DNA of 64,000 nucleotides from Diaporthe sp. PMI_573. Its lineage: Eukaryota; Ascomycota; Sordariomycetes; Diaporthales; Diaporthaceae. Both the position numbers and the translations under genes were made by a program. The notes under the pieces were generated by a model, which was given only the letters and a program-made list of their open reading frames with translations, ran no database searches and was not told the origin of the DNA. The DNA lies in contig JAJTUP010000019.1 of the NCBI GenBank assembly GCA_021399435.1, forward strand, positions 248,001 through 312,000, written 5' to 3'. This document shows, in pieces, positions 23,402 to 36,660 of the stretch (positions are counted from its first letter, which is position 1; every line of letters starts with the position of its first letter).

Positions 23402-25580
23402 ATGCGAGCTCTCATCAACATGGCCTCGAGTCCTCAGTATCTTGCCCATGGTGCGCACGACCAGGTTGGCACAAATACACCTACACTGCCCGACGGCTCA
23501 TGCCCCAGCGGACAACCAACAACTGTTTCCGCCTACCCAGATCCAGACCAGATTTATTCTTCGGTGAGTCTTCCCACCACTGTGACTGTTCCTCCCGCCT
23601 CCCTGCGCACGTATATATGTATCTATATATACACGCACGCGAAGGAAGGGGCCCGGATCTCCTCCACCACCTCTATGCCTGACCACACTCGGAACCTTTA
23701 ACTCACGAATGCCAACAGGTATCCTCGGCCTTTGACCAGCCTACCGTTGTCGACGACGACAACCTCTTGACTCCGGTGTCCAGTGCTGCCTCACCACCTT
23801 TGCACCAGCGGTCCAAGGTCCAGTCACCGTACCACCAGCCGCATGACTCTCCTCAGTGCCCACAGCAGCCAACTCCACCCAACACATCCACCATGTATCC
23901 CTACTCAGACTACGTGAACAGCACGAGCCAGGCATCTTCCCCAATGCCTGTCCAAGCCACCGTGACTCAGGCATCTCATGACATTCTTGGGCCCTACATC
24001 CAAAGCTCCCCGGGCCATGAGGACTCCATCCCACCACCACAACCGGCCCCATACTTTGGCCATTACAGCGCATCTAGTGTGTCCGTAGGCACAGAGCCAG
24101 ATGGGCTGCCCTCGTGCTACATAACAGACGTCATGCACGACAATTCCTACGCGCTGATGCGAGGCGCTGGCCTGCCAGACATCAACAGCGGTTCTTACAC
24201 CCACAGGCCGCTGGCTCCAAACATGCTGCAGCAGCCTCCACAGTCCCAGTACCGCCGCGACATGCTTCCGATATCAAGGCTCTCTCCAACAAACTATGGG
24301 CGACCGCCACCGGTCCAGGTCAAGAGGCACCCCAGCCGGAAGCCCAGTGCCAGAAAGGCTCGCGTCAAGAAGGAGCAGTCGACCAGCCCGCCAGCGATGT
24401 CCCAGGCCTTCGCGTTTGAGGATGCCAGCAGGGGTGGCGAGCCAGTCGCGCCAGAAGAGGACGTCTACCTGGACCACAAGGCGCCAGCTGACCTGAGGCG
24501 ATTGTGGGGCATCAGGCAGAAATGGTTCGCCAGGAAGGGCCACGGCATGTGGGAGAACATCATCAAGGACTTCCTTGGGCCCGAAGAGGCAGATGCCCTC
24601 AGCGAAGACAAGAGGACGCAGGTCAAGGCGAACCTGCAGATGAAGATCCACAGGGGTGTCTTGAGACACGGCATCTGGCCAGATCGCAACGTAAGTTCAT
24701 ATCATCGCTGGAAACTGTTTGCCACTCCACTTGGAACTCAAGCCGCTAACCGCCTGCCCCCAAACAGAAAGCCGCACTGCTCCGCGCCTATGCGCGATGG
24801 GAGGAGAACCGCTACAACGAAATCTTCAGGATGTTCATGGAGGAGCTCCAGGACGAGGGCCAAGCCCCGGCGTACGAGTGGAAGAGCGTCCACGTCGAGG
24901 CCGAGCTTGTCAAAGAAGGCTTGGAACAGAAGCAGCGTGAGCCATCCAAGGCACGCAGGCGGCGCGTGCAGATTCCGGCGCGTCACCGCACCGCCGGGGG
25001 CCACAGCTCCTCACATACCAAGTCCTCCTCTGTCCACCACCAGCAGCGCCTGGCAGCGGTGTTCGACCTGACTCCCGGTTTCGGACACTACCCCAGTCAA
25101 CACTACGGACAACACCAGTATCACCCCTATGGTCTCGGCGGCGGACACAAGCGGGAGATGTCAGCCGGGTCGTCATCGTACGATTTGCTGGTCGAGCAGC
25201 TGAGAGCGCAGCCCCAGCCGCCCCTGACGGAGGAGCAGCACGAGCAACTCATCGACGAGTGCCTGGAGCGGACTCCGTTCGAGACCGAGCCTGAGGACCC
25301 GGCGATGGCAGCGCTGGAGCGACACAACAACCAGCAGCAGCAACATCACGACGACATCAAGATGTCTGACGACCCGTATCCAGAGGATCAGCTTCCCCGT
25401 AGCCGTCCTTCCTCATCCTCGCTGCTTGCAATCAACGGCATGATCGCCTCGGCATCCTCGTCGCCGGACATTAACGCGCAGCGCAGCGCAGCCGTGGCCA
25501 GGCAGGCCTGCGGCGAGCTGCTAAAGCACTCGGGCGGCCCAGAACAACACAGCAACCACCACCAGTACGCAGGTGTGTGA
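23402..25580 (+). CDS. Putative nuclear regulator with tryptophan-rich helical (Myb/SANT-like?) domain
   Basis: Three exons: 23402-23563, 23719-24690 and 24768-25580, 648 residues. Both introns are phase 0 with GTGAGT/CAG and GTAAGT/CAG, and the second has a GCTAAC branch site. An alternative start is the in-frame ATG at 23420. Residues 1 to about 210 are Pro/Ser/Gln-rich and look disordered. A basic patch (VKRHPSRKPSARKARVKK) precedes the ordered core. The core, about residues 260-400, has spaced tryptophans (LRRLWGIRQKW, GHGMWENII, LRHGIWPDRN, YARWEENRY), as in Myb/SANT-like helical folds. A second basic patch (KARRRRVQIPARHR) follows, then a Gln/His/Ser-rich tail with a short Q run. The make-up suggests a DNA- or chromatin-binding regulator, but I do not recognise a named family. 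The gene sits in about 19 kb of otherwise empty DNA. Confidence 0.72.
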
Positions 25581-28500
25581 TTCATTTGGTCACAGCTTCC
25601 AACTCTGCTGCACACAGTTTTACCAATCGGTTGCAGCCGGTCATATCGACAAGGGGGCCTTTTATTCTTCCCATCCACCCATTTTCTTCGCCCGCGCCGG
25701 TTTTGGACCTATCGTGTCCTTCCTGATGCGGACCGGATACGAGGACTGGAAGGTTCGGGGCTAATGCAGCCCTATCTACGAGTCTTCAATCCTCCAGCCG
25801 TTGTGTCCCCTCCTCGCGGAGGGCTGTGGCCGATCGAGCCTCGGCGCTTGTCTTTAGGCGGAGAGAGGGAGCTAGATCCCCCCCTCCCAACTCTTTTGGG
25901 GATGGTGTTCCCCTTGGGCGTTGTGGACTCAAAATTGCGCTACTAGTCGGAATGGAGGGCGGTATTTCTGTCATTGTTTTGCTCCGGTTTTGTGTTTGTT
26001 CGTTTCGACGGCGGCTATGCTTCACGCTTAGAGATTCCCAATTTGTTGTCTTTTTTACTACGAAACCTGCTCACTCTTTGTGCAGAAATGACTGGCATCA
26101 GGGCCTTTTTTATCCTTGACATTTGTTACCATTCTAACGTACATAGATAGATTTAGTCTGTCATATCTTAGGGCCACGTCCCAAACTTCAGTTATTAGTC
26201 GTTAATGAACACCTGGGCACTCATCGTCTGCCTGCTCTCAAACGCTTCTCAGCCACTGTGTTTCTACAAGGTGCACATCCTGCAGGCAGCCACGCAGACT
26301 GCCACAAGATCGGCAAAGCCCGGAGTGTACCGGATGCCAGACTTGGAATTGCTGCCTTGCGAGCATGCCGACACCGCCCAGCGCCCAGCTCACTCAGTAC
26401 GAGAACCGATGGACGATGGCACTGTAGACGGAGACTACTTTACAAGGCTCCAAATTCAAAACCCGGCGCCCAGGGAGGGGGATCGCCTCGATTTGCAATG
26501 CTAGACTGGTAGGGCCGAGGATCATCGCAACTTGCATGTTCTGGCGCCGGCTCTTGTGGTACTGGCACTGGTCAGCAGCCCAGAGTGTACTGGGATAACC
26601 GATACCCGCTGGATGAAAACGGTGAACTTAAAAACTTTGGTAGGGGGACAATGGTACTTTGCAGTAGGTTGAGGCCAGAGGGCCGTGTAGGCCAAGTATC
26701 ACGGAGTGACGGCACGCGGCCCCTTGACGTCTGATCGTGTGGGGGTCCGTTCTTTTCGAAAGATTTAGGGCTGAAACAAGAACTGCGCTCTCGGCTGGGG
26801 GGAGGCGGGATAGTAGGTAAGGTGGAGTAAGTGGATTGGAGGATTGTGGAACGTTTGGGCAGGACAAGAGTGCAAGAGAGTGACTCCTTCACACTAGCTT
26901 GCTGACGGCATGACAGGGTATTTTTGCTCCATCGGCTCGACTAAGCACTCTATTTGGACGTGAGTGCAGCGCATTTACTGCGCAATGGCGTCAAAAATAA
27001 AATGAGGGTTCAAGCACGCACCAGTGCCGCGATCCTGTCGTTGACGAGCGAGCAAGAGCAGCCGGGAGAGCTGCCCCTTACACATATCCCCTGGTAATGC
27101 TGCAATATCAGGGAGACTCCACTGACTGGTACTGTAGCATAGCGTGCGAAAGTACCCAGATCATGTAGCTCACCGAGTGGGCCGTGAAGGAGCGACAACC
27201 TTGCAGACCGCAAATACTTGCCTTGACCTGGCTTAGTAGCCACTAGCCAGAACGTGGCCCTCGCCCCTATCCCCCCTCCACGCGGCAAAGACCTGCCTCC
27301 GGCCTCCGGTTCAGAATCAATCGCCAGCGGCGCGCCAAGGATCAAAGATGGCTGCTAATAAGCGCCATTGTACGTCTGTGCTTCCACGATTGGAGGTGCC
27401 CAACCGGCGCGATCCCACTGGATGTGGTGTCCGCCCGATCGTATATCCCAGCCCGAGGAACCAAATCGCAATGCACTACTGAAGAGTATAACGTTATCGC
27501 GCCTAGTGAAAAGGGAGTGTGGGGGAACGTTGAAAGCGGGTTGACAGCGAATCCTGTAAGGGTATGGCTAGTCGTCCCAGGGGTCAGATGGGCGAGAATG
27601 TCGGTCAAGCAATGTTTTCTAGAGGTTCCTTCGAAAATGCTGGTTCGGATTCCTGCGCTGGCAGTGCGGTGCAGCAAGTTAAGTTTTCTCTCTGTGGCTC
27701 CAGCGCCTGCAGCTGCATCTGTATGGACAGCTCAGGTTCCGGCTGTCTGGAAGCGAGGCGCTATGCTGCAAGGCCATGCATCTAATCAGGGAGATGTGAG
27801 TGCTCACTGGCCAAATGAGACTCTGCAGCCTCGGACGCATGGCCGGATGCAGCAAGACGCAGTCCGGATGGTGACTTGTACTTGGGCAGCTTGCAGTAGT
27901 CTAAACGGCCTGCAGTATTGCGCCCGCACAAGTGCGCTCACAAGTACTTGGTGGCAGTCTGACAGCCTTGTCTCTGGGATACGCAGTCCCGTTCAGGAAG
28001 GCACCTGGAGGGCTGTTCTTCCGTGGTTTTGAAAATGGATCGCTGCGTGTGTGGTGTGTTTGCTGTTGACTTTGGCAACGCAAAAGCAACGGCGTCGTTG
28101 AGCGGCGCCTTCTTTTCCACGGGAGCTGAGACTCGATCAGCGGCAGCACGCAGGCCGTGTGCTCGCCGGAATTTCTGTTGATTTGTGTATGTGACGGCCG
28201 ATAACCTTCGGCCGTGTGGTTCGGGCCGGGTGTAGATCTTTGTTCCTTGAGACCCAAGTGTTGGGGGCCGAAACACCCTTCCAGCCATCTACAGGCCACA
28301 AGGATGCAGTCGTACGATTCGAGGTGGCCAGTCAGTCGACAGGTCAAAAAGAAGAAAAAACGGGGCCAGAAAGCTGAAATTTGAAAGAGTCGCATCTCGT
28401 GCCACATCACACAGTGGAAGCCGATGACCTGAACACCGAAACCCTGCTCTGGTGTGGCAATGGAGGGGTCTGAGCTGAGAAAGACTACGTCGTGCATGGG

Positions 28501-30088
28501 AGAGAAGTTCGGCGGTCCAGCGGCACAGATAGGCTGGCAACATTCTCAGCCATGAAAGATCTGGACGGGATGAGCACGCGGGGCCTGGCATGGTTGATAT
28601 TCCTTCCCGAACGCAGGCCCGACGCGTCTCGGTGGTAGAACTTCCCAACAGCTTCCAGTGCCGAAAATAGTACGGCTGGGCCCAGAGGTGGCGGGAGCAG
28701 CAACTTCCTAGGGCTTCTTCAATGTCCGGAAGAAAACCACACCTGGGTGAAACGGAGACAGAAGCATCCGACTCTTGTTAGCTGACGCGGAGGAAACCCG
28801 ATGGTATGATGGCCATGTAGCTGAGTAACGGATGGTTCATGGGTGGGTCGGCCAGTGGCTCCAAACTTTGTGCAACGGTTGCTGCATGTGCCACGGGATG
28901 GCAGTCGATCTAAGGCAAGCCCCGCGGGCGAGAAGGTGAGGCGATGGTTGCGAGCCAGCCGTTCAGGCACGGCATTGCATGCAGCAGGATCCTTTGAGTG
29001 TTCATGCGTGGCTCCGATGGATTACGGCCCGGGATTTTGGAAGCGAGCAAGAAGCAGGCATCAAGACAAGCTCCAGCCTCCAGAATTTACATGCTGAAGC
29101 TTGGATGGTGGCACAGAGCATGACGCACTCTGCGGGACGCAGGTCTGGGGAGGCCGACGCCTGAATATTTGGCCGCCTCAGCCGGTACGCCCGACACATG
29201 TGGGCAATGTTTTTGCTTCTTCCTGCGGACTGTCATTGTGTCTGTGTGTCTGCAGTACAACAAGAAGCTGAGCCAATGCGATGCTCTCCTGCAGGGAATT
29301 CTGCACGAAGTTGAGCGTGGAGACGGAGGTCGGAGGTCGGAGGTCGGCTGGAGACGACCAGGACACTATCCGACAATGAGAGATGCGCAGCGGCTGAGGA
29401 TACGAGACTACTTATGCCTCAGCCTCTCTCGACTCGGGCTGCTGCATGTGTGCATGTGTGCATGTCTATTCAATCCGGGATCAAGAGAGCGAGGGTGTAG
29501 TCGGATGTGGCCCGCGGAGTCAGAAGCCCTTTTCCGGTGGCGCCGCGGGTCAAGAGGCGTCTGCAGCCATGTGCATACAATATATGCCGTGTCATGTCGG
29601 CGTGCGGTGGATGAGTTGGTTTCAAGGACTTGGAGTGTACTTCCTGTCAAGAAACTGTCAACAGTGAGCGGGGACTTGGCAAGTTGGCAGTCGGGCCAAT
29701 GCTTGCTGGCCGATTTAGTCAGCAGCGGGACGGAAGCAACGTCCCCCAACCCAATCCTGGCAAGATGACAGCATTGCTCAATCTGGAAGTCGATCTCATG
29801 TCTGCAATTATATTCGTCCCCTGCTTAAGGCAACATCTGCATCAACGCATGGCCTATTGATTCATTTGCATTATACGCGGATATCGCATTCATTCGTTAA
29901 CCGGCGACGACACGGGCAGACGCATAGGCGCAGACAGACGCGACACAAAGAGATGATAGCGTGACGAGGGAACCGAGCGCATTCAATCGATCCCATCGCG
30001 GCCCTCCTCGGGGACGTTCCCAGGAAACCAAGGCCCTATGAAGACTTTTAGCCATTCCTGTGTCTGCTGCGGGTGACGTCTGCTGGGC
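25581..30088. other. Intergenic region, no supported gene
   Basis: About 4.5 kb without a convincing gene. It begins with the 3' UTR of the putative regulator, including T-rich stretches near 25960-26130. Frames of up to about 200 codons occur (for example + strand 27424-28032 and - strand 27901-28497), but they overlap each other antisense, lack motifs and have no plausible splice extensions. Confidence 0.55.
29325..29347. repeat. Seven-base tandem repeat (GGAGGTC)n
   Basis: Three adjacent copies of GGAGGTC in the spacer upstream of the mannosidase gene. Confidence 0.8.
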
Positions 30089-33000
30089 ATGGCTTCTCTC
30101 CCGTCCGTCTCCATGTCACTGTCAACAACCTGCCTCTGCATCGCCCTGTTGCTCCTCGCATGGCTTGACCGGACCCGGGCGATGCGGCCCGACCGCATCG
30201 CGACCCTCCGGCACGACACCGTCGAGATGTTCTACCACGGCTATGACAACTACATGAAGGTGGCATTTCCCGATGACGAGGTATGCTTGCACAGCACGGC
30301 CCTGGTTTGGTCTCGGAACTCTGCGCTGACATCCTGCCCCAAAGCTTCGACCTCTCACATGTGCGCCCCTGACCAGGGACAACGTTAACCCAAACAACAT
30401 CGGTCTGAACGATGTCCTCGGGAATTACTCCGTCACCCTCATCGACACCCTCTCCACCCTTGCCATTCTCGCCTCTGCGCCACCCGATGACGAGGCCACC
30501 GGAGCCAAAGCCCTGCGCGACTTCCAGAGCGGTGTCGCGGACCTGGTAGAACTGTACGGAGATGGGCGGCCGGGACCATCAGGGCATGGCATACGGTCGA
30601 GAGGGTTTGATCTTGACAGCAAAATCCAGGTCTTTGAAACAGTCATTCGCGGCGTGGGAGGTCTGCTCAGCGCACATCTGTTCGCTATCGGGGAGCTGCC
30701 TATCAACGGCTACAACCCAAGACCATCGGGTGAGACGGACCCTGAGAACCCCCTGGAACTGCCTCCGATATCATGGCCCAATGGCTTCAAATATGACGGG
30801 CAATTACTGCGCCTGGCCCTCGACCTTGCGCAGCGTCTACTACCAGCCTTCTACACCACCACAGGAATGCCGTACCCACGTGTCAACCTTCGCCACGGCA
30901 TTCCATTCTTCCCAAACTCGCCTCTATTTTACGATGACTCGGGCACCCAAGGCGCCAACACCCCAGGCCCTGCTGATATTACGGAGACATGCAGTGCGGG
31001 AGCTGGGAGCCTGGTGCTAGAGCTCACCGTGCTGAGTAGGCTCACTGGCGATCCTCGTTTCGAGCAGATTGCCAAACGCGCCTTCTGGGCTGTTTGGAAC
31101 CGGAGGAGTGATATCGGTCTCATAGGTGCAGGCGTTGATGCAGAACACGGAAACTGGATCGGAGGCCATGCTGTCATCGGGGCCGGTGCTGACAGCTTTT
31201 TTGAGTATGCGCTCAAGTCCCACATCTTGCTCTCCGGCCATGAAATACCCAACGCTACCACTCCGCGGCAGCGCACTCCGAGCAGCACCTGGCTGGACCC
31301 CAATGAATTGTGGTCTCCGCTGACCGAAGAACAAAACTCGCCGGCCGCTTTTCTGGATGCCTGGCATCATGCACACGCTGCGATCAAACACCACCAGTAC
31401 GACCAGACGGGCCACCCCCACTACGTCAATGTAAACCTCCTCACTGGCTCGCAGGCATCCCAATGGATCGACAGCCTAGGCGCATATTATCCCGGCCTTT
31501 TGATCTTGGCCGGAGAGCTGGATGAAGCTATTGAAACAAACCTACTCCACGCTGCCTTGTGGACCAAGTATGCTGCACTGCCTGAACGGTGGTCCTTCAA
31601 GGAAAAACATGTCGAGGGAGGCCTGGGCTGGTGGCCGTTGCGGCCGGAATTCATCGAATCAACCTATCATCTGTACCGTGCTACCAAGGACTCTTGGTAC
31701 CTGTACGTTGGTGAAATGGTCATGCGTGACATCAACCGGCGCTGTCGAACCGACTGTGGCTTTGCGGGCATTCAGAATGTCGTCACGGGAGAGCTGACCG
31801 ACCGCATGGAGAGCTTCTTCCTTGGCGAGACGACCAAGTATCTGTACCTGCTTTACGACGATGGCCATCCCCTCAACTCGTTGGATGCCGCTTATGTCTT
31901 CACCACTGAAGGACATCCTCTGATCATACCGAAAAAGTCGAAACATCTCACAAAGACGAGGCCTGTTCCTCCCACAACAACTAAGGAGATCGCGCTGTTT
32001 TACTACGACGAGGGGTTCACAAACGTGTGTCCAAAACCTCCTGAGATCGTTCCCCTGACCGGGTCGAGCATCACTACACGGACAGATATGTTTCACGCCG
32101 CCCACATGCTTGATCTGCACATGATGCCCAATATACATGCCGGCATAGAAGCCGGTGACAAACCCGGGACTTACAGGGCCAAAAACAACCACACATACTT
32201 TCCCTGGACGTTGCCACCTACGATGCTATCCGGAAATGGCACTTGTGCCAAGATCTCGGAGCCGGCTGAATACCATCTGGAGTTTGGCATGGTCGGCCAG
32301 AACGGAGTCTTTGACTCGATAATTGGGGCCCAGAACTTGGACCGAATCGATACGTATCACATCAGGGTCAACAGATTGGCAGGTCTCAAGCTCACAATGC
32401 GGCTGGAAAACGGACCTGACGGCACACAAGAGTTGAGGGTCACCAAGGTGAACGGGTTCGGCCTTGGGCGAGATGAGCACATCGTCTTCAACCGAGCCTT
32501 GCTTGCGGATATATCTGACACAAAGTTCAAGCTCGTTAGAGATCTAACGACCGTCAAGATACATCAACTCTACCATGTGAACATGGCGGCGAACGTTGAC
32601 CCCGTGGACAATGTGTACGCAAGTCAAGAGTCAGCCGAAGAAGTTCTCGGGAATGATACTTCTGTATTCGAAGAGGATTATGCCACTCCAGAAGAGCAAT
32701 GCGCCCCTCCCGACGATGAAATATTAGAGAAATATAATCCTTTTGACGCAGACCACCACGGCACAGACGATATACCCCGAGCTCCTGAGACACTGGCGAC
32801 CAACATCAACAGCCTTCTCCGCAACCTCTGGAACCAAATGCGCGACTCGTCATCATCCTCGACCACAGGTCAGGCCGCGTCCTCCAACGCGATCCAAGTT
32901 CTCAACACACACGGACACCCTCTCAACCTAGTTATCAACGCCACGGCCATCACGCCGATCGGTGTCGGCGCCGCCCCCTTGCCATCAACTGATATCGCAG

Positions 33001-33485
33001 CGGGCGCTCACATTCCCGCGTTTGGCCCCGTCCCGTCAGCGGTGCTGCCGTGGACAACAACTTACGGGGCCGGGCTTTCGTGCGATTCGGTCCTGCCGGA
33101 GGAGGCCCCGCGTGACCATCAGCTCATCGTGATCCGGCGCGGCGGCTGCACCTTCAGCGAGAAGCTGGCCAACATCCCGGCGTACAAGCCGTCGGCCACG
33201 TCGCTGCAGCTCGTGGTCGTCGTTTCGGACGACGAGGACGGCGGCGGGGTGGGCATGACGCGGCCGCTGCTGGCCGAGGAACAGCGCACGCCCAGCGGCG
33301 TCATGCGCAGGCATCCCATCCCCATGGTCATGGTCGGCGGCGGTGAGGAGGCCTACCGCCGGTTGGCGACGGGCGGCATCGTCAGGGCCGGCATGAGCAG
33401 GAAGTACGGCGTCGAGAGTGATGGCCGCAGGATAAGCAATGTCGTCATCGACGACGGAGAGATCAAGCGGGCCGCCGGGGGCTAG
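30089..33485 (+). CDS. EDEM-type alpha-mannosidase (GH47) with C-terminal PA domain
   Basis: Two exons, 30089-30280 and 30345-33485 (intron GTATGC...AAAG, 64 bases), 1110 residues. An N-terminal hydrophobic segment (about residues 9-25) is a signal peptide. The GH47 domain covers about residues 35-585. It shows LRPLTC-x-PLTRD across the splice site, IGLNDVLGNYSVTLIDTLSTL, HGNWIGGHAVIGAGADSFFEY, FFLGETTKYLYLL and the terminal FTTEGHPL motif that closes the (alpha/alpha)7 barrel. A protease-associated (PA) domain lies at about 950-1075 (RRGGCTFSEKL). This architecture matches ER degradation-enhancing mannosidases (yeast Htm1/Mnl1, animal EDEM1-3; PA as in EDEM3). They trim mannose on misfolded glycoproteins in the ER lumen to mark them for degradation. 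No KDEL-type signal is visible at the C-terminus (ends RAAGG). It is convergent with APRT downstream. Confidence 0.93.
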
Positions 33486-34857
33486 AAGCACCCTCACGTT
33501 GTCGTCCGCACCAGGTTGAGTACTTCCCAACAGTTCATGCACTGGGTGGGATGGGTGCTGGGGATCTGAACGAGATGACGCGAGGAATAGCGTGGTGTTG
33601 GAGTGGAGAGTGGAGAGTGGACATGTTCAGTCCGAAGCGGGGAGGATTTCCCACCTTTTCTGTTTTCCGCATCTGTCGGTCCCTGCTTTTTCCATTTTCT
33701 GGTTTACTGGCATGCCACATAGACATATATACCTTACCGCCACAGCGTACATTAGCATCTCAGCATCATGATACCTCTTGTCAAGCCTGCCTGGGCCACC
33801 TGCCCCGTCTGCAATTGTGCCGCGGTACCTGCTATCCCTACGTAACTCGCGCAGTTTAACAAGCTGCCCAAGAACGATGTGTGAGGAAGGTTCGGCGGGG
33901 AGGGAGGACAAGCTCCTGCTATACGGGCCGTTTATGGGGTCGCAGTGTGTGTTCGGACAAGTCTTTTGGCCCGCCATCAACCGTCCACCGACCGCAAGTC
34001 GCAGTGGAGAAGCCTCAAGCCCTCAGCATGTCGGGCGGCCCGGGGTCTTACGGAAACGATCAAACGATTCAGGGTCTCGCAGTCCATGCTGGCATTTACT
34101 GTGGGTATGTGCGCCTGGGATAGGTGATGTGGATGCCTCTCCTTTATTCTGCGGGCACCCCGCAAGCAGTGAGTGGGCTGCCAGCGCAAACGTATAGTAA
34201 AATAGTGCTCCGGGACGGTCTATTGTTAACAGCAGAACGGTCTTAGTTTGATCGTGGTGCAATCTCATTGATGCCATGTTTCCCTTTCGGTCATGGAAAG
34301 GACATTGCCGATATAAAACCGAAGAAAAAAAAAAGAAAAAAAAAAAACTTTGGCGGGAACTCATCAAAAGGTGAGCAGTTTTCGAGACCATCAACGCCAA
34401 ATCTATCCAGCCAAATGTCCGCCAAACCGTTGATACAGCAATCTAAATTCCCCCGGTTCTCTCGTACCATATCGTACCAATATGCATACTGAGAGCCGGA
34501 CGATCTTGGCGTCCCGCCAAGCACCCGCTGCGTCGTCGCAGGTCAAGACTCATAGTTGTGAGCAAGGACCAAGCAACGTGAAGAAATCCACAGTAAATAA
34601 ATAGGCCAGAACAAGATCCGTCCAGCCTTTAACGTAAATTGGAAAGCCTCTCGATTCAGAACGTAGTTATGTCAAAAAAGGTCTCGGGGCGGTCGACGAG
34701 GTTCGCGGAAGTGTGGCCAGGTAGTGAGATGTTGATATCGGGGCGTCGGACCGTTTGGGCCGTTGAGACCGGAGATGAGGTGTGACCAAGCTAGGGCTAG
34801 ACAGCTGCCCGTCTGACTTGGTCGAATCGGGCTTCGAAATCATCTTGGTTGGCCGGC
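33486..34857. other. Convergent intergenic region between mannosidase and APRT genes
   Basis: Holds the two facing 3' ends. An interrupted poly-A tract (two runs of 10-12 A separated by single G bases) lies at about 34324-34347. No gene is supported. Confidence 0.6.
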
Positions 34858-35662
34858 TTATTCGTTCACATCGAGCAGAGTCACGACGGGGACATTGTCC
34901 AGCTTCTCGCGTCCCTTGAGGAAGGGAATCTCAATGATAAAAAGGAATCCGACCAAGCTGCCCCCCAGCTGCTTGATCAGGTCGCCTGCGGCCGCAGCGG
35001 AGCCACCTATTTGAGACAGGAGTGTTAGATATGGCGCTCTTCAGGGGCGGCCTCCTAACAAGGCGAAAGTCGGGATGGGCGCGCCAAGGGTGAGAGGCTG
35101 AGTAGTTCCTACCAGTAGCAATAATGTCATCTACGACGAGGACCTTCTGTCCTGGCTTGATGGCGCCCTCCTGCATCTGGAAGTAGTCGGTGCCGTACTC
35201 CTTTGTGAATTCGGCGGTGACGCAGGGGCCGGGCAGCTTGCCCTTCTTGCGGACAGGCACAAAGCTGGCGTTCAGCCGGAGTGCCAGGCTGGGGCCGAAG
35301 AGGAAGCCGCGGGCATCCAGGCCGACGATGACATCGGGCTTGATGGCGTTGTCGGTGCCGCCAAAGTGGAGGAGCTGCAGCTCGAGGGAGCGGAGGAGAG
35401 TTGAGTGGACGGTTGGGTCGAGAAACCATGGCATGATATCCAGGAAGTTGATGCCCGGGATGGGGAAGTCTGGGAAGCGGCGCAGGGACTTCTCGAGGCT
35501 TATCTTTGCACCGGCGAGTTCGGCGGAGGTGGAGGAGGAGGCGGTGGGCTGTCGTCCCGAGGCATCTTGGGCGGCGGCGGCGGCGGCGGCGGCGGGGGGC
35601 GAGGATGCAGAGGCGTCTGGGTTGGTGGCCAGGTTGCCTTGGGGCTCAGAGGCTGGTGGCAT
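34858..35662 (-). CDS. APRT: Adenine phosphoribosyltransferase
   Basis: Two exons on the minus strand, 35662-35113 and 35006-34858, intron GTAGGA...TAG (106 bases), 232 residues. The intron falls inside the PRPP-binding loop, and splicing restores VLVVDDIIATGGSA (about residues 174-187), the type I phosphoribosyltransferase signature. FPIPGINFLDI and GLDARGFLFGP are further APRT landmarks, and the C-terminus ends in VTLLDVNE. The enzyme joins adenine and PRPP to make AMP in purine salvage, in the cytosol. The first 50 or so residues are a low-complexity Ala/Ser stretch with a run of eight alanines, absent from the compact yeast and bacterial enzymes. A shorter product from a later start is not likely because no ATG precedes the core at a suitable place. 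Confidence 0.95.
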
Positions 35663-36408
35663 GGTGGAGAGGGGAAAGGAGAAAAGAAGAGGGACAGGCG
35701 AGGAGAGGTGGTGAGAGAGGACGGTCGTTATCTAGCAAGAAAATTGTTGGCGCAGTGTGCAAGGCTAGAACTGATGAGGAGGGGTGTGTGTCGCAAAGAG
35801 CTGGGTGTACGTGAGTAATTGCGCGCAAGGTTGCTGCTGTGCCAGGTAACTTGTATATGGCGGGTGGTAACAAGTACTGTAAGACAGGGTGCGAATCAGG
35901 TAGCCTCAAGTACAAGCAGGGCACAAGAGGGCAGACACACAAGACAAACAGTCTGTGCAATCTACAGGGCAACCTATAGAGGGCGTCCCAAACATACCTA
36001 AGCTAGACAGACGAGGATTTCGCCTGGCGTTCGGTTGCTGTGCGAGGTCGTTCGTCTAGGAGTGAAACCACGGCAGGGAGGGGAGCGGGAAGGAATCCGA
36101 CTCAACAGGCTTTGCTGCCGAAGGAAGCACAAGGTGTCCAGGAAAGTCCGGCCTATAGTGGTTTGCTAAGGGCAATAAGGAAGCTGTGCGGTGCTGCAGG
36201 ACGAAAAACGGAAAGAGAGAGAAAACTCAGACGGGCCTAACCGGGATGAGCAGGATGGGAAAGCAAGGCTACCTAGGTACCCAAAGCAGTGTGGGTGGAG
36301 CGGTCTCAGACAGGTCAGTTTCGTGCAGTCGGTCGTCAGGACAAGAGCAATGCACTAGGTAATGTAATGCCATGTCGTCCGTTCCTGTTTCTGGCTCCAC
36401 GATGTTCG

Positions 36409-36440
36409 CTTGTGTTTGTGCTTGTGCTTGTGCTTGTGTT
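36409..36440. repeat. (CTTGTG)n microsatellite
   Basis: About five tandem copies of a six-base unit, CTTGTG with one TTTGTG variant. Confidence 0.8.
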
Positions 36441-36622
36441 CCCTGTCTCTGGCGCTGGGCAGACCTGGAAACGTCCACACCCCAGCGTTCTCGAACTCGA
36501 CTGGCTGGCTGGCAGGCAGGTATGTGCGACCAGTAGTAGAAAGCTCCTCCCAGGATCGTACCTGTAGACAGCAAATGGCAGGCCTGTGTCGGAGCAGGTG
36601 GGATGGGCTGGGAGAGCTTCCT

Positions 36623-36660
36623 TCCTGGGTACTTCACCTGGGTACTTCACCTGGGTAGTT
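36623..36660. repeat. Thirteen-base tandem repeat
   Basis: Nearly three copies of CCTGGGTACTTCA in tandem; the last copy diverges to CCTGGGTAGTT. Located in the spacer between APRT and the membrane protein gene. Confidence 0.8.

Noticed and set aside
27424..28497. Two opposing frames of about 200 codons each
   Set aside because: They overlap antisense, and neither shows family motifs or splice continuation.
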